From Coprenecus sp902388455 (lineage in GTDB: Bacteria; Bacteroidota; Bacteroidia; Bacteroidales; UBA932), in assembly GCA_963931615.1 (NCBI GenBank), contig OZ007032.1, positions 1,674,001 through 1,738,000 on the forward strand: DNA of 64,000 bases, given 5' to 3'. Position numbers and translations under genes: made by a program. The notes under the pieces are model-generated. The model ran no database searches and was not told where the DNA came from. It was given only the letters and a program-made list of their open reading frames with translations. Of this stretch, positions 17,226 to 25,038 are shown in pieces. Every line of letters begins with the position of its first letter. Within the stretch, counting starts at the first letter, position 1.

Positions 17226-18251
17226 CTACTCCTTTATATAACTGTCCTTCTCCTCAGTCCTGCCGACATAGACTTCCATCAGCCGCGTCCCGGCAGTGAT
17301 GGCCGAAAGGGTGAAGTCCGACATGGCGGCCGGTATCAGCACCCACTCCCCGCGCAGCAGAGGTGTCGGCTGAGATGAATCCGAAGGCGTAATCACCGCC
17401 TCACCCTCGAGGCAGCAGTACAGCAGAAAGCTCTCGTAGCGGTCGGGCCATATCCTGAGCGGGTCTGTCAGCAACAGTTCGTTGGCGGTGAAATACCTGC
17501 ACTCCACGAGTTTCTTCGAAGGGGCTGAACCTCCGGAGGGCACGAAGCCCGCTCCGTCATATTTGCTGTAGTTGATACAGCTAAGGGCCTGGTCCACATG
17601 CATCTGCCGGGCCGTGGCCGGATTGTTCTCCCGGCCCCAGTCGTAGATGCGGTAGGTAACGTCGGAAAGCTGCTGTATCTCGGCTATCACCAGCCCGCCT
17701 CCGGCCGAGTGGACGGTACCCGCCTCGATGAAGAAGAAGTCGCCCTTCTTCGGAATCACGACGTTCAGCACCTCCTCGAGGGTCCCGGCAGCGCAGCGGT
17801 CCAGGAACTCGCGGGCATCTATGTCCTTGTTGAATCCCATGTAGATACGGGCCGTCGGGTCGGCCTCGAGGACGTACCAGGCCTCGGTCTTGCCGTAGGA
17901 GTTGTGACGGTCGAAGGCGGTCTCGTCATCGGGATGGACCTGAACTGAAAGCCTCTCCTGGATGTCAAGGAGTTTGACCAGCACCGGAAATTCATTGCCG
18001 AAACGCTTGTAGTTGTCCTCCCCTACTATCTCGTCCATATAGGTCTCGATGACATCGAAGAGGGGATTGTCCTCCAGCCAGCCGTTCTCTATCACAGAGC
18101 TGTCATCCTCGAAACCGGAGACCTCCCAGCTCTCCCCTATCACTGCATCGGGATCGAAGGGCTTGTGGAACTGAGCGGCCAGACGGCGGCCTCCCCAGAC
18201 CCTTTCCCTCGGCTGGGGTATGAACTTAATGGGATATATCGCTTTTTTCAT
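17226..18251 (-). CDS. manA: Type I mannose-6-phosphate isomerase
   Basis: A 341-residue phosphomannose isomerase that interconverts mannose-6-phosphate and fructose-6-phosphate, supplying GDP-mannose or glycolysis. The zinc ligands are visible: Gln104 and His106 in VQVHPDDE, Glu123 in GKTEAWYV, and His181 in GTVHSAGGG. The cupin barrel is complete, and the length suits the short bacterial form. Its start lies inside the last 26 nt of the CPBP gene upstream, and the S4 gene follows 11 nt after its stop, so the three are likely one operon. Confidence 0.9.
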   Translation of the reverse strand: MKKAIYPIKFIPQPRERVWGGRRLAAQFHKPFDPDAVIGESWEVSGFEDDSSVIENGWLEDNPLFDVIETYMDEIVGEDNYKRFGNEFPVLVKLLDIQERLSVQVHPDDETAFDRHNSYGKTEAWYVLEADPTARIYMGFNKDIDAREFLDRCAAGTLEEVLNVVIPKKGDFFFIEAGTVHSAGGGLVIAEIQQLSDVTYRIYDWGRENNPATARQMHVDQALSCINYSKYDGAGFVPSGGSAPSKKLVECRYFTANELLLTDPLRIWPDRYESFLLYCCLEGEAVITPSDSSQPTPLLRGEWVLIPAAMSDFTLSAITAGTRLMEVYVGRTEEKDSYIKE

Positions 18252-19134
18252 CTGATGAAATGTATTTGTTTATCAATCCTATGCCGGCAGCCAGCACCAG
18301 AGCGGAGACGGCCAGCATTATGTAAGTCACCTGGGGACCGAACATGCTCTGCATAGTCTCATCGGAAACAACTTCCGGGCCGAAAAATGCAGCCACCATG
18401 ATGGTCAGGGTATTGTTGAGCGAATGCATGGCTACCACGGTCCAATAACTGCGGGTGCGCACGTATATCCATCCGAAAAGGCAGCCCATCACGAAGGCAG
18501 GAAGGGCCTGCCAGGGATTGAGGTGGGCTATGCCGAAAAGCACCGACGACCACAGGATCGCCCACCAGGTATCCATTCTCCGCATAAGCCCGGTAAGGAT
18601 GACTCCGCGGAAGAGAAATTCCTCCAGCAATGGAGCCAGCACGCTCATAGTCAGCAAATTGAAAACTATATTAGTACCGTACATCTGCTCCAGCGCGCTG
18701 CTGAACCACTCCGGCATCTCCATTCCCTCCGGCAGGCTGCTGATAAGGATGATGACGGCAAGCTCCAGCAGAATCACGACCGGGATGAATGCCCACAGCC
18801 CCATCCTTCCGAAACGGGGCCGGTCCAGACGGATGCTGTCATACTCCGGAAGCTGCTCCCCCAGAGGACTGTTCAGTCGCCGCAAGCCCTTCCAGTACAG
18901 ATACATCAGAGGGAAGATATAGGCCAATGTATAGGTCAGTGGCAATGCGGCCGTCTCAAATGCCTGATACTTTTCATTGTCAGACAGTTCCCCGCTGCCA
19001 AAGTCATATCCGACAAAGACATTGAATATAACCAGCTGCAGCATGGCCGCCGCGAACTGTCCTCCCGCAAACAGAAGCAGTATCAGCCATGACTGCTTCA
19101 GATCCGGAAGGGAATACATCAGTTTTCTAAGCAT
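18226..19134 (-). CDS. CPBP-family intramembrane glutamic endopeptidase
   Basis: A 302-residue polytopic membrane protein of the Rce1/CPBP family. The catalytic motif EExxxR is present (Glu171, Glu172, Arg176 in LLEEFLFRG), with His204 in FGIAHLNPW as the second motif and FVMGCLFGWIY after it. About eight hydrophobic segments are visible. Substrates are unknown in Bacteroidetes. It is first of a three-gene run with manA and the S4 gene, and has its own -7 box at 19161-19168. Confidence 0.85.
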   Translation of the reverse strand: MLRKLMYSLPDLKQSWLILLLFAGGQFAAAMLQLVIFNVFVGYDFGSGELSDNEKYQAFETAALPLTYTLAYIFPLMYLYWKGLRRLNSPLGEQLPEYDSIRLDRPRFGRMGLWAFIPVVILLELAVIILISSLPEGMEMPEWFSSALEQMYGTNIVFNLLTMSVLAPLLEEFLFRGVILTGLMRRMDTWWAILWSSVLFGIAHLNPWQALPAFVMGCLFGWIYVRTRSYWTVVAMHSLNNTLTIMVAAFFGPEVVSDETMQSMFGPQVTYIMLAVSALVLAAGIGLINKYISSDEKSDISH

Positions 19135-19160
19135 GAGATATCAGGTTTTCAAAAATTTTT

Positions 19161-19168
19161 CAAAGATA
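19161..19168 (-). promoter_or_regulatory. Putative -7 box for the CPBP gene
   Basis: TATCTTTG on the minus strand, 26 nt before the ATG at 19134. No -33 box is clear. Confidence 0.5.
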
Positions 19169-19180
19169 CGCAATTAATGA

Positions 19181-19188
19181 TAACTTTG
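19181..19188 (+). promoter_or_regulatory. Putative -7 box abutting the divIC start
   Basis: TAACTTTG ends 5 nt before the ATG at 19194. This spacing predicts a very short or absent 5' leader. Confidence 0.5.
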
Positions 19189-19193
19189 CATTC

Positions 19194-19586
19194 ATGGAAG
19201 AAGAAGTACCTTACAATAAAAGACAGGATGACACCGGAAACTCCACGGACACCGGGACCGGTTCCGCCGTGGAGCAAGATTCCGTGAAGCAGAAGGGACA
19301 TCCCCGTAAGAAGTTGGTAAAAGTACTGACAAACAAGTACTTCATCGTCACTTTCATATTCGCGGTAATAGTCCTTTTCGTAGACCGCAACAACTTGATC
19401 CGCTGGGCCGGAGACTACCTCGAGGTCCTGCGCCAGGAGAGGGTCATCCGCCAGTACGGCCGGGACATCGAGGAACTGGACCGCAAGCTGGACCAGCTTA
19501 CCTCGGACCGCGACTCCCTGGAGAAATTCGCCCGGGAGGAGTACTACTTCCACCGGGAGGACGAGGAAGTGTTTATTGTCGATTGA
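19194..19586 (+). CDS. DivIC/FtsB-family septum formation protein
   Basis: A 130-residue bitopic membrane protein of the septum-formation initiator family (PF04977). A charged cytoplasmic N-terminus of about 45 residues leads to one membrane helix (KYFIVTFIFAVIVLF, near 47-63), then a periplasmic coiled coil rich in Arg, Glu and Leu, and the conserved FAREEYYFHREDEEVF end. It should form the FtsQLB-type divisome complex. The last 14 nt overlap the 3' end of pth on the opposite strand. Confidence 0.85.
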   Translation: MEEEVPYNKRQDDTGNSTDTGTGSAVEQDSVKQKGHPRKKLVKVLTNKYFIVTFIFAVIVLFVDRNNLIRWAGDYLEVLRQERVIRQYGRDIEELDRKLDQLTSDRDSLEKFAREEYYFHREDEEVFIVD

Positions 19587-20136
19587 ACTGGGTCATGGTC
19601 CGCTCTATGCCGGCCAGCCCGAAGGACTTGACGGCCTCCACCGCCCTCTCCCATATCTCCGGAAGCTGCTTCTGCTCCTCCTCATCCCATTTTCCCAGCA
19701 CGAAATCCACCTGAGGGCCGCGTCCCACATGAGAGCCGATGCCCACCCTGAGACGGGGATACTCCTGAGTTCCGAGCATTTCCGCGATATTGGCCAGACC
19801 GTTGTGGCCTCCCGCACTGCCTCCCTTCCGCATGCGCAGCGCACCGAACGGCAGGTTCATGTCGTCCGCTATCACAAGCAGGTTCTCCACCGGGATATTT
19901 TTCTTATCCAGCCAGTATGCCACGGCCTTGCCGCTAAGGTTCATATAGGTCGAGGGCTTGAGCAGGACGAAGGTACGGCCCTTGAGCCGGATCTCCGCCA
20001 TGTCTCCGTAACGTACTGTCGTAAAAAGAGTATTGGACGCCTGAGCCCAGGTGTCCAATACCGAAAATCCCATATTGTGGCGGGTACCGACATATTCGTA
20101 CCCGATATTTCCCAATCCGACTATGAGATATGTCAT
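19573..20136 (-). CDS. pth: Peptidyl-tRNA hydrolase
   Basis: A 187-residue enzyme that frees tRNA from prematurely released peptidyl-tRNA. The N-terminal GLGNIGYEYVGTRHN contains Asn10 and the catalytic His20; the DDMNLPFG and GGHNGL motifs supply the remaining substrate-binding residues (Asp near 93, Asn near 114). The length is normal. It lies 11 nt after rplY on the same strand, a pairing often seen in Bacteroidetes. Confidence 0.94.
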   Translation of the reverse strand: MTYLIVGLGNIGYEYVGTRHNMGFSVLDTWAQASNTLFTTVRYGDMAEIRLKGRTFVLLKPSTYMNLSGKAVAYWLDKKNIPVENLLVIADDMNLPFGALRMRKGGSAGGHNGLANIAEMLGTQEYPRLRVGIGSHVGRGPQVDFVLGKWDEEEQKQLPEIWERAVEAVKSFGLAGIERTMTQFNRQ

Positions 20137-20147
20137 GAGCGGGATGA

Positions 20148-20756
20148 TTACTCAGCTGCGGGTGCTGCCTCCTCTGCGGGTGCCTCCTCCTCAGCTGCAC
20201 CGGCCATGGCGGCACGGGTGTGCTTAACTGTGCAGACACCTGTAGTCTTGGGGCTTACGATCTGGATGCCCTCGTAGGAGAGGTCACCGGCTGTGATCTG
20301 CTTGCCGAGCTTGAGGTTGGTGATGTCGATGTCGAGTACATCGGGTATCTGGTCGGGCAGACCGCATACCCTGAGCTTGCGGGCCTCGATGAGGAGCTTA
20401 CCGCCGGCCTTCACTCCGGCGCAGTTGCCGAAGATGTTCAGAGGCACGTTGATGGTCACGGGCTTGTCAGCCGAGATGGCCAGGAAGTCAGCGTGGATGG
20501 TGTTGTCAGTAACAGGGTGGAACTGAAGCTCGTGCAGGATGGCGAGATAGTTCTTGCCGTCGATGTCGAGGTCCACGATGTAGCTGTTGGGGGTGTGGGT
20601 GAGAGTCTTGAGGTCTCTTGCGTCTACAGAGAAGAGAACGTTCTCCACTCCGTTGCCGTAGAGGTTGCAGGGTACCTGACCCTCTCTGCGGATGCTCTTG
20701 GTGAGCGACTTGCGGCCCTTGGTTCTTGCGGTGCCGTGTAATGCGATGTGTTTCAT
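20148..20756 (-). CDS. rplY: 50S ribosomal protein L25/Ctc
   Basis: A 202-residue long-form L25 (Ctc) that binds 5S rRNA in the large subunit. The N-terminal L25 domain starts HIALHGTARTKGRKSLTK and is followed by the beta-rich TL5-like C-domain; the tail is low-complexity Ala/Glu/Pro, as in other Bacteroidetes. It is co-transcribed with pth. The transcript starts from a well-formed promoter at 20837-20867 and carries an approximately 70-nt leader with two stable hairpins (20783-20828). Confidence 0.93.
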   Translation of the reverse strand: MKHIALHGTARTKGRKSLTKSIRREGQVPCNLYGNGVENVLFSVDARDLKTLTHTPNSYIVDLDIDGKNYLAILHELQFHPVTDNTIHADFLAISADKPVTINVPLNIFGNCAGVKAGGKLLIEARKLRVCGLPDQIPDVLDIDITNLKLGKQITAGDLSYEGIQIVSPKTTGVCTVKHTRAAMAGAAEEEAPAEEAAPAAE

Positions 20757-20782
20757 GATATTGGTTTAAAATGTGTTACTCA

Positions 20783-20828
20783 GTCCGGGCTTTCCGGACC
20801 CCATTGCACCAAAAGCCTCGTGGCTTTT
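20783..20828 (-). promoter_or_regulatory. Structured leader of rplY
   Basis: Two hairpins lie between the rplY promoter and its ATG: GTCCGG/CCGGAC at 20783-20799 and AAAAGCC/GGCTTTT at 20811-20828 (4-nt loop). They could serve in autoregulation or mRNA stability. No T-run follows either, so simple attenuation is not indicated. Confidence 0.45.
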
Positions 20829-20836
20829 AGGGACTG

Positions 20837-20867
20837 CAAAAGTAGCCAAATTTTCATTTTTGGCAAA
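20837..20867 (-). promoter_or_regulatory. rplY-pth promoter
   Basis: On the minus strand TTTG (20867-20864) and TACTTTTG (20844-20837) are separated by 19 nt, matching the Bacteroidetes -33/-7 consensus. Confidence 0.7.
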
Positions 20868-20916
20868 AAATTTGTATCTTGCACGGACGAATTAACAACA
20901 TTTAATATCACATTCT

Positions 20917-21477
20917 ATGGAAAAGAAATGGAGATGCACCGTATGCGGTTATGTGCACACAGGAGACAACCCTCCTGAGAAATGCCCCCTCTGCAAGGCC
21001 CCCGCAAGCAAGTTTGTAGAGATTAAGGAAGACGCCAATGAGATCTCATGGGCCGACGGTCACACCCTCGGAGTGGCCAAAGGCTGCGACCAGGAAATAT
21101 GGGAAGGCCTGCAGACACACTTCGCAGGCGAATGCTCTGAAGTAGGTATGTACATCGCAATGAGCCGTCAGGCCGACAGGGAAGGCTATCCCGAGATCGC
21201 CGAGGCTTACCGCCGCATCGCCTACGAGGAGGCCGACCATGCAGCCAGGTTCGCAGAGCTTCTCGGAGAGGTCGTATGGGACACCAAGACCAACCTCGAG
21301 AAGAGAATGCACGCCGAGGCCGACGCCTGCGCCGACAAGAAGCGCATCGCCACCAAGGCAAAGCAGCTCAACCTCGACGCCATCCACGACACCGTACACG
21401 AGATGTGCAAGGACGAGGCGCGTCACGGCCAGGCCTTCGAGGGTCTGTACAAGAGATTCTTCGGCGAGAAGAAGTAA
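20917..21477 (+). CDS. Rubredoxin-ferritin fusion (reverse rubrerythrin type)
   Basis: A 186-residue rubrerythrin that reduces hydrogen peroxide with electrons from NAD(P)H or ferredoxin via a partner, protecting anaerobes. The rubredoxin-like iron site is N-terminal (CTVCGY near residue 7 and CPLC near 23), the reverse of classical rubrerythrin. The ferritin-like four-helix bundle follows, with di-iron ligands in GECSEVGMY, EEADHA and DEARHG. It stands alone on the plus strand, divergent from rplY. Confidence 0.88.
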   Translation: MEKKWRCTVCGYVHTGDNPPEKCPLCKAPASKFVEIKEDANEISWADGHTLGVAKGCDQEIWEGLQTHFAGECSEVGMYIAMSRQADREGYPEIAEAYRRIAYEEADHAARFAELLGEVVWDTKTNLEKRMHAEADACADKKRIATKAKQLNLDAIHDTVHEMCKDEARHGQAFEGLYKRFFGEKK

Positions 21478-22683
21478 TTACTCGACCATCATCACCGCCT
21501 TGTTCCAGGCGAGGGTCCTGTAATACTCATCCAGGACAGAGTTTTCGGGATTGGGTACGTAAGTGCTCAGTCCCGAAAATGTTTTTATAGGAAACTGCTC
21601 ATAACCGCCCAGGACAAACGCATCGGTAGCACGCCTATATACCACAGCGCCCTCCAAGGCTTCCTGGAAAGTTCTGAAATACACATCGTCAGGAGCTATG
21701 CGGGACATGAAATCCTCCAGGTCATAGAACCAGTGCCTTCCATTTCTGAAGTATACCTGGAGCGAATCCATATCCAGTCCTGGAATACTGTCACGTCCAC
21801 CGTTACGCAGGATTTCCCTGCACGATATAGCCAGATTGCCGAGAGAACGGGTGTCCACAACAGCTACGGTGGCCCCGTCATCAATGTAGCGGTCATAATA
21901 TTTGTCGCACATAGACTTGAGAGAGGACAGACTGCCGTCTATCATATCCCCGACCACCTCCTTGTATGGAAAGCCGGCTGCAAGCACCTCCGCAGCAGAG
22001 ACGACCATATAATCACAGCTGTTACGCAGTTCATACACTACCTCGACCCCACCCATCAGACAGGCATCAAACAGTATATATCGGTAATGCACCGGCAATG
22101 CACCGGCCAGAGACTTAATGTCCATTTCATGAGAGCCGTCAGCTCCGAAAGACTTGACATAAGCGGCAAACGGGTCCTCATCCACACTCAGCGGTACAGC
22201 CTGACCGGCCTGAGCGGAATACGGATTTCCGTAATAACCTTCAGGCAGCCATCCCGTCCCGTGAGACCACAGAACCAGACTGTGCTCAGAAGAAGGGAAA
22301 AGTTCTGCCGCATAGGACAACACGGACCGCATCACAGAGTCCGAAAGAGAGTTCTGATCCTCGTACTCCATCAGTATTTCTTGATTGACAGCGCCATAGG
22401 CATCTTTACTTATACGCATGAGACGGGGTTTCTCCCCCCGGATATCCGCATACACCAGCAGGACATCACCACCACCTTCGTTGAAGTAATAAGGCACGTC
22501 CCCGGCCATTATATCATGGATATTGTTCTCAGCATTTGCCGCCAGATTGTTGTCCGCAGCGATGTAAATCAGCAAAGTCCTGCCGATGTTCATCTCTCCA
22601 GTGTCAATCTTCGAGCATGAGGCAGTCAGCATGACAGCTGCCGAAAACAGGAGAAGCGCTGCTGTTTTTAGACTTTTCTTCAT
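21478..22683 (-). CDS. Clostripain-family (C11) cysteine peptidase, lipoprotein
   Basis: A 401-residue surface or periplasmic peptidase of family C11, the group of clostripain and Bacteroides fragipain, which cleave after basic residues and often activate toxins or other proteases. The lipobox is LTASC (Cys23). The catalytic dyad is visible: His141 in LWSHGTGW and Cys208 in FDACLMGG, with the preceding IAADNNL strand typical of the family. The stop abuts that of the rubrerythrin gene, which converges on it. A minus-strand TATATTTG at 22721-22714 may be its -7 box. Confidence 0.88.
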   Translation of the reverse strand: MKKSLKTAALLLFSAAVMLTASCSKIDTGEMNIGRTLLIYIAADNNLAANAENNIHDIMAGDVPYYFNEGGGDVLLVYADIRGEKPRLMRISKDAYGAVNQEILMEYEDQNSLSDSVMRSVLSYAAELFPSSEHSLVLWSHGTGWLPEGYYGNPYSAQAGQAVPLSVDEDPFAAYVKSFGADGSHEMDIKSLAGALPVHYRYILFDACLMGGVEVVYELRNSCDYMVVSAAEVLAAGFPYKEVVGDMIDGSLSSLKSMCDKYYDRYIDDGATVAVVDTRSLGNLAISCREILRNGGRDSIPGLDMDSLQVYFRNGRHWFYDLEDFMSRIAPDDVYFRTFQEALEGAVVYRRATDAFVLGGYEQFPIKTFSGLSTYVPNPENSVLDEYYRTLAWNKAVMMVE

Positions 22684-22733
22684 TCTTTATCCTTCTTTTC
22701 TAAAAATAAGTGACAAATATAGAATTAATTTGC

Positions 22734-22741
22734 TACTTTTG
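22734..22741 (+). promoter_or_regulatory. Putative -7 box for the YtxH/holin-like cluster
   Basis: TACTTTTG lies 23 nt before the ATG at 22765 and precedes three tightly spaced genes. Confidence 0.5.
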
Positions 22742-22764
22742 TATTTATTCAAAACACATTTGGT

Positions 22765-23013
22765 ATGAAAACTGACAATTTATTCACATTCCTCGGCGGA
22801 GTTCTCGTAGGAGCAGCCGTCGCCATTCTCTTCGCCCCTGAGTCAGGAGAAGAGACACGAAAGAAGATCAAAGACACTTTCGACAGAGAGTATCAGGGTC
22901 TCAAGGACAAAATCAACAACCTGGAGAGCAGGGCCAAGGCCGCGGCCGACGCCTATACATCTGCCCGGAATCAGAGTGCTCCCGCATCCTTGAATGACAA
23001 TCTCTCCGAATAA
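22765..23013 (+). CDS. YtxH-domain small protein
   Basis: An 82-residue protein with one N-terminal membrane helix (FLGGVLVGAAVAILFAP) followed by the YtxH signature SGEETRKKIKD and a charged amphipathic tail. YtxH-like proteins are linked to envelope or general stress in other bacteria; no biochemical role is known. It is first in a three-gene cluster with the holin-like protein 9 nt downstream and a small basic protein. Confidence 0.75.
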   Translation: MKTDNLFTFLGGVLVGAAVAILFAPESGEETRKKIKDTFDREYQGLKDKINNLESRAKAAADAYTSARNQSAPASLNDNLSE

Positions 23014-23022
23014 CACTCCAAG

Positions 23023-23400
23023 ATGGACAACCAGAACTCGAACAACAATCCCCTGGGAGATCTTTTCTCATCAATCAAGTGCTACATCGATCTCCGCATG
23101 GACGAGATTAAGCTGGCGCTGGCCGAGAACCTCGCAAAGATATTCAGCAGAATCATATTTTTCTTCCTGCTCTTTATTCTTATAGGCGTGGTTCTCGGAA
23201 TAGTTGCCTCTGCTCTCGCCTCATGGCTGACTGAGCTGGTGGGCAATCACACCGCCGGACTGTTGATTACGGCAGCTGTTTTCATGATTGTCATTCTGGT
23301 CCTCTGCCTGTTCAAGGACCGGTTCCTTATAAACAGTCCTCTCAGAATGTTTTTAAGAATGTTTTTCGATGACCACAGTAAAAATGGAAAAGGTAAATAA
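23023..23400 (+). CDS. Holin-like (Phage_holin_3_6 family) membrane protein
   Basis: A 125-residue protein with a helical N-terminus (DEIKLALAENLAKIF) and two membrane segments (about 44-65 and 78-97). It matches the chromosomal PF07332-type family often called phage holin superfamily III. Despite the name, these sit beside YtxH genes in many Bacteroidetes with no phage genes present, as here, so a membrane-stress role is more likely than lysis. Confidence 0.72.
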   Translation: MDNQNSNNNPLGDLFSSIKCYIDLRMDEIKLALAENLAKIFSRIIFFFLLFILIGVVLGIVASALASWLTELVGNHTAGLLITAAVFMIVILVLCLFKDRFLINSPLRMFLRMFFDDHSKNGKGK

Positions 23401-23656
23401 AAGTTCAGACTACAGGAATATCCGGAACATTCAGGAACTGCAGTACCACCGTAGACTTCTGTCATCACGGATTGACCATCAAGAGATTATGGTCATGTAC
23501 AAACTGCGCTGCGTCTGGGAGTTCATCTCACCTTCCAATTTACTGGACATGGGCTGCAAGGCTATCGCGTCCCATAACCCGTCATTCAACGTTCTTTACA
23601 GGACAGTGGACTTCATCCGCAACGTAATCAAAGGCAGACGGAACAGAGAAATCTAA
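23384..23656 (+). CDS. Small basic hypothetical protein of the YtxH cluster
   Basis: A 90-residue protein with ELQYHRRLLSSRID near the N-terminus and a conserved-looking WEFISPSN stretch, ending in a basic FIRNVIKGRRNREI tail. It has no signal peptide or clear membrane helix. The ATG at 23384 (MEKVNKSSD) is preferred over one at 23369; it overlaps the holin-like gene by 17 nt. The family is often found after YtxH/holin genes in Bacteroidetes; its function is unknown. Confidence 0.6.
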   Translation: MEKVNKSSDYRNIRNIQELQYHRRLLSSRIDHQEIMVMYKLRCVWEFISPSNLLDMGCKAIASHNPSFNVLYRTVDFIRNVIKGRRNREI

Positions 23657-23665
23657 ACATACCGT

Positions 23666-25012
23666 ATGAGAATCGTTATCGCCGGTGCCGGAGAGATAGG
23701 ATGCCATCTGGCCAAAATGCTGAGTATGGAATACCACGAGATTACCGTCATAAGCCCGGACGAGGAAAGTCTGGACATACTCGGCAGCGAATCCGACATA
23801 GTAACTGTAGAAGGAAGTCCTACATCGATTGACACATTGATAAAAGCCGGTGTAAAGAACTCCGACCTGTTCATAGCCGTTAACCCGGATACCCAGCAGG
23901 ACGTAAACATAGTATCGGCGGCCCTGGCCAAGAAGCTGGGGGCCAAGAAAGTTACAGCCAGAATCAACAACGAGGAATATCAGAAAAATGACAACCGAAT
24001 TCTTTTCACGGACCTAGGCATTGATTCGCTTTTCTACCCGGAGAAGATTGCAGCTACTGAAATTCTGAATCTGCTTAAGCAGAATACCGCCTCCGAATTC
24101 ATGAACTACTCCCATGGAAAACTCCAGCTCATCGTCTACCGCCTTGAGGAGTGCTCGCCTATGGTGAACCGGACAGTCGCCGAACTGCGGGAAAGGACTC
24201 AGAACCTATTCCGGTCCGTAGCCATATCACGCGACGGAAAGACTATCATACCAAAGAGCGCAACCAGGTTCAAGACCGGAGACGTAGTATATCTGGTCTC
24301 CAAGAAAGAGGGCATGGAACAAGCTCTCTCTCTCTCGGGCAAGGCCAAGGTCGCAGTGCACAATATGATGATACTGGGCGGCGGACGCATCGGGGAAATG
24401 GTGGCAAGGTCCATGGAAAAGCAGACGGAGAATATCCGGCTGATAGAAATCAATCCTGACAAATGCGGACATCTCTCAGAGGCACTTGACAAGACGCTGG
24501 TAATCAATGGAGACGGACGCAACTCAGATCTTCTGCTTCAGGAAGGCATACGGGACATGGAAGCATTCGTCGCCGTAACCAGCAGCTCCGAGACCAATAT
24601 TCTGTCCTGCGTAGTTGCCAAGCGCATGGGAGTGCCGAAAGTCATCGCAGAAGTTGAGAATTTCGAATACATCAAGCTGGCTGAGGAAATGGGAGTGGAC
24701 TCCGTAATCAACAAGAAACTGATTACAGCCGGAAAAATCTTCCGATTCACTCTGTCGAACAAAGTCCGTTCCATCAAGGTCCTCAACGGAACAGATGCTG
24801 TAGTTCTGGAATTCATTGTAAATACCAACAGCAAGATTACAACCGGTCGCCTCCGCGATCTGGGTTTCCCGGAAGAGGCCATCATCGGAGGATTCGTCAG
24901 GGGTAACGAGAGTTTCATCGCAGACAGCGAGAGCACCATACGGCCATACGATCAGGTAGTGGTATTCGCCAATCCTGACGCAGTGGATAAAGTTGATAAA
25001 TTCTTTTTGTAA
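23666..25012 (+). CDS. trkA: Trk potassium uptake regulator TrkA
   Basis: A 448-residue cytoplasmic NAD-binding regulator of Trk/Ktr K+ channels. It has two RCK repeats, each an NAD-binding TrkA-N fold followed by a TrkA-C domain: GAGEIGCHLA at residues 5-14 starts the first, GGGRIGEMVA near 237-246 starts the second. The length is that of the double form. The membrane subunit TrkH is not in this window. It follows the small basic gene by 9 nt and precedes aspA by 26 nt. Confidence 0.93.
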   Translation: MRIVIAGAGEIGCHLAKMLSMEYHEITVISPDEESLDILGSESDIVTVEGSPTSIDTLIKAGVKNSDLFIAVNPDTQQDVNIVSAALAKKLGAKKVTARINNEEYQKNDNRILFTDLGIDSLFYPEKIAATEILNLLKQNTASEFMNYSHGKLQLIVYRLEECSPMVNRTVAELRERTQNLFRSVAISRDGKTIIPKSATRFKTGDVVYLVSKKEGMEQALSLSGKAKVAVHNMMILGGGRIGEMVARSMEKQTENIRLIEINPDKCGHLSEALDKTLVINGDGRNSDLLLQEGIRDMEAFVAVTSSSETNILSCVVAKRMGVPKVIAEVENFEYIKLAEEMGVDSVINKKLITAGKIFRFTLSNKVRSIKVLNGTDAVVLEFIVNTNSKITTGRLRDLGFPEEAIIGGFVRGNESFIADSESTIRPYDQVVVFANPDAVDKVDKFFL

Positions 25013-25038
25013 ACACTAACATAAATTAAAGATTTCAA

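Noticed and set aside
23023..23400. Prophage suggested by the holin-like protein
   Set aside because: No other phage genes are present; the YtxH association points to a chromosomal membrane protein.
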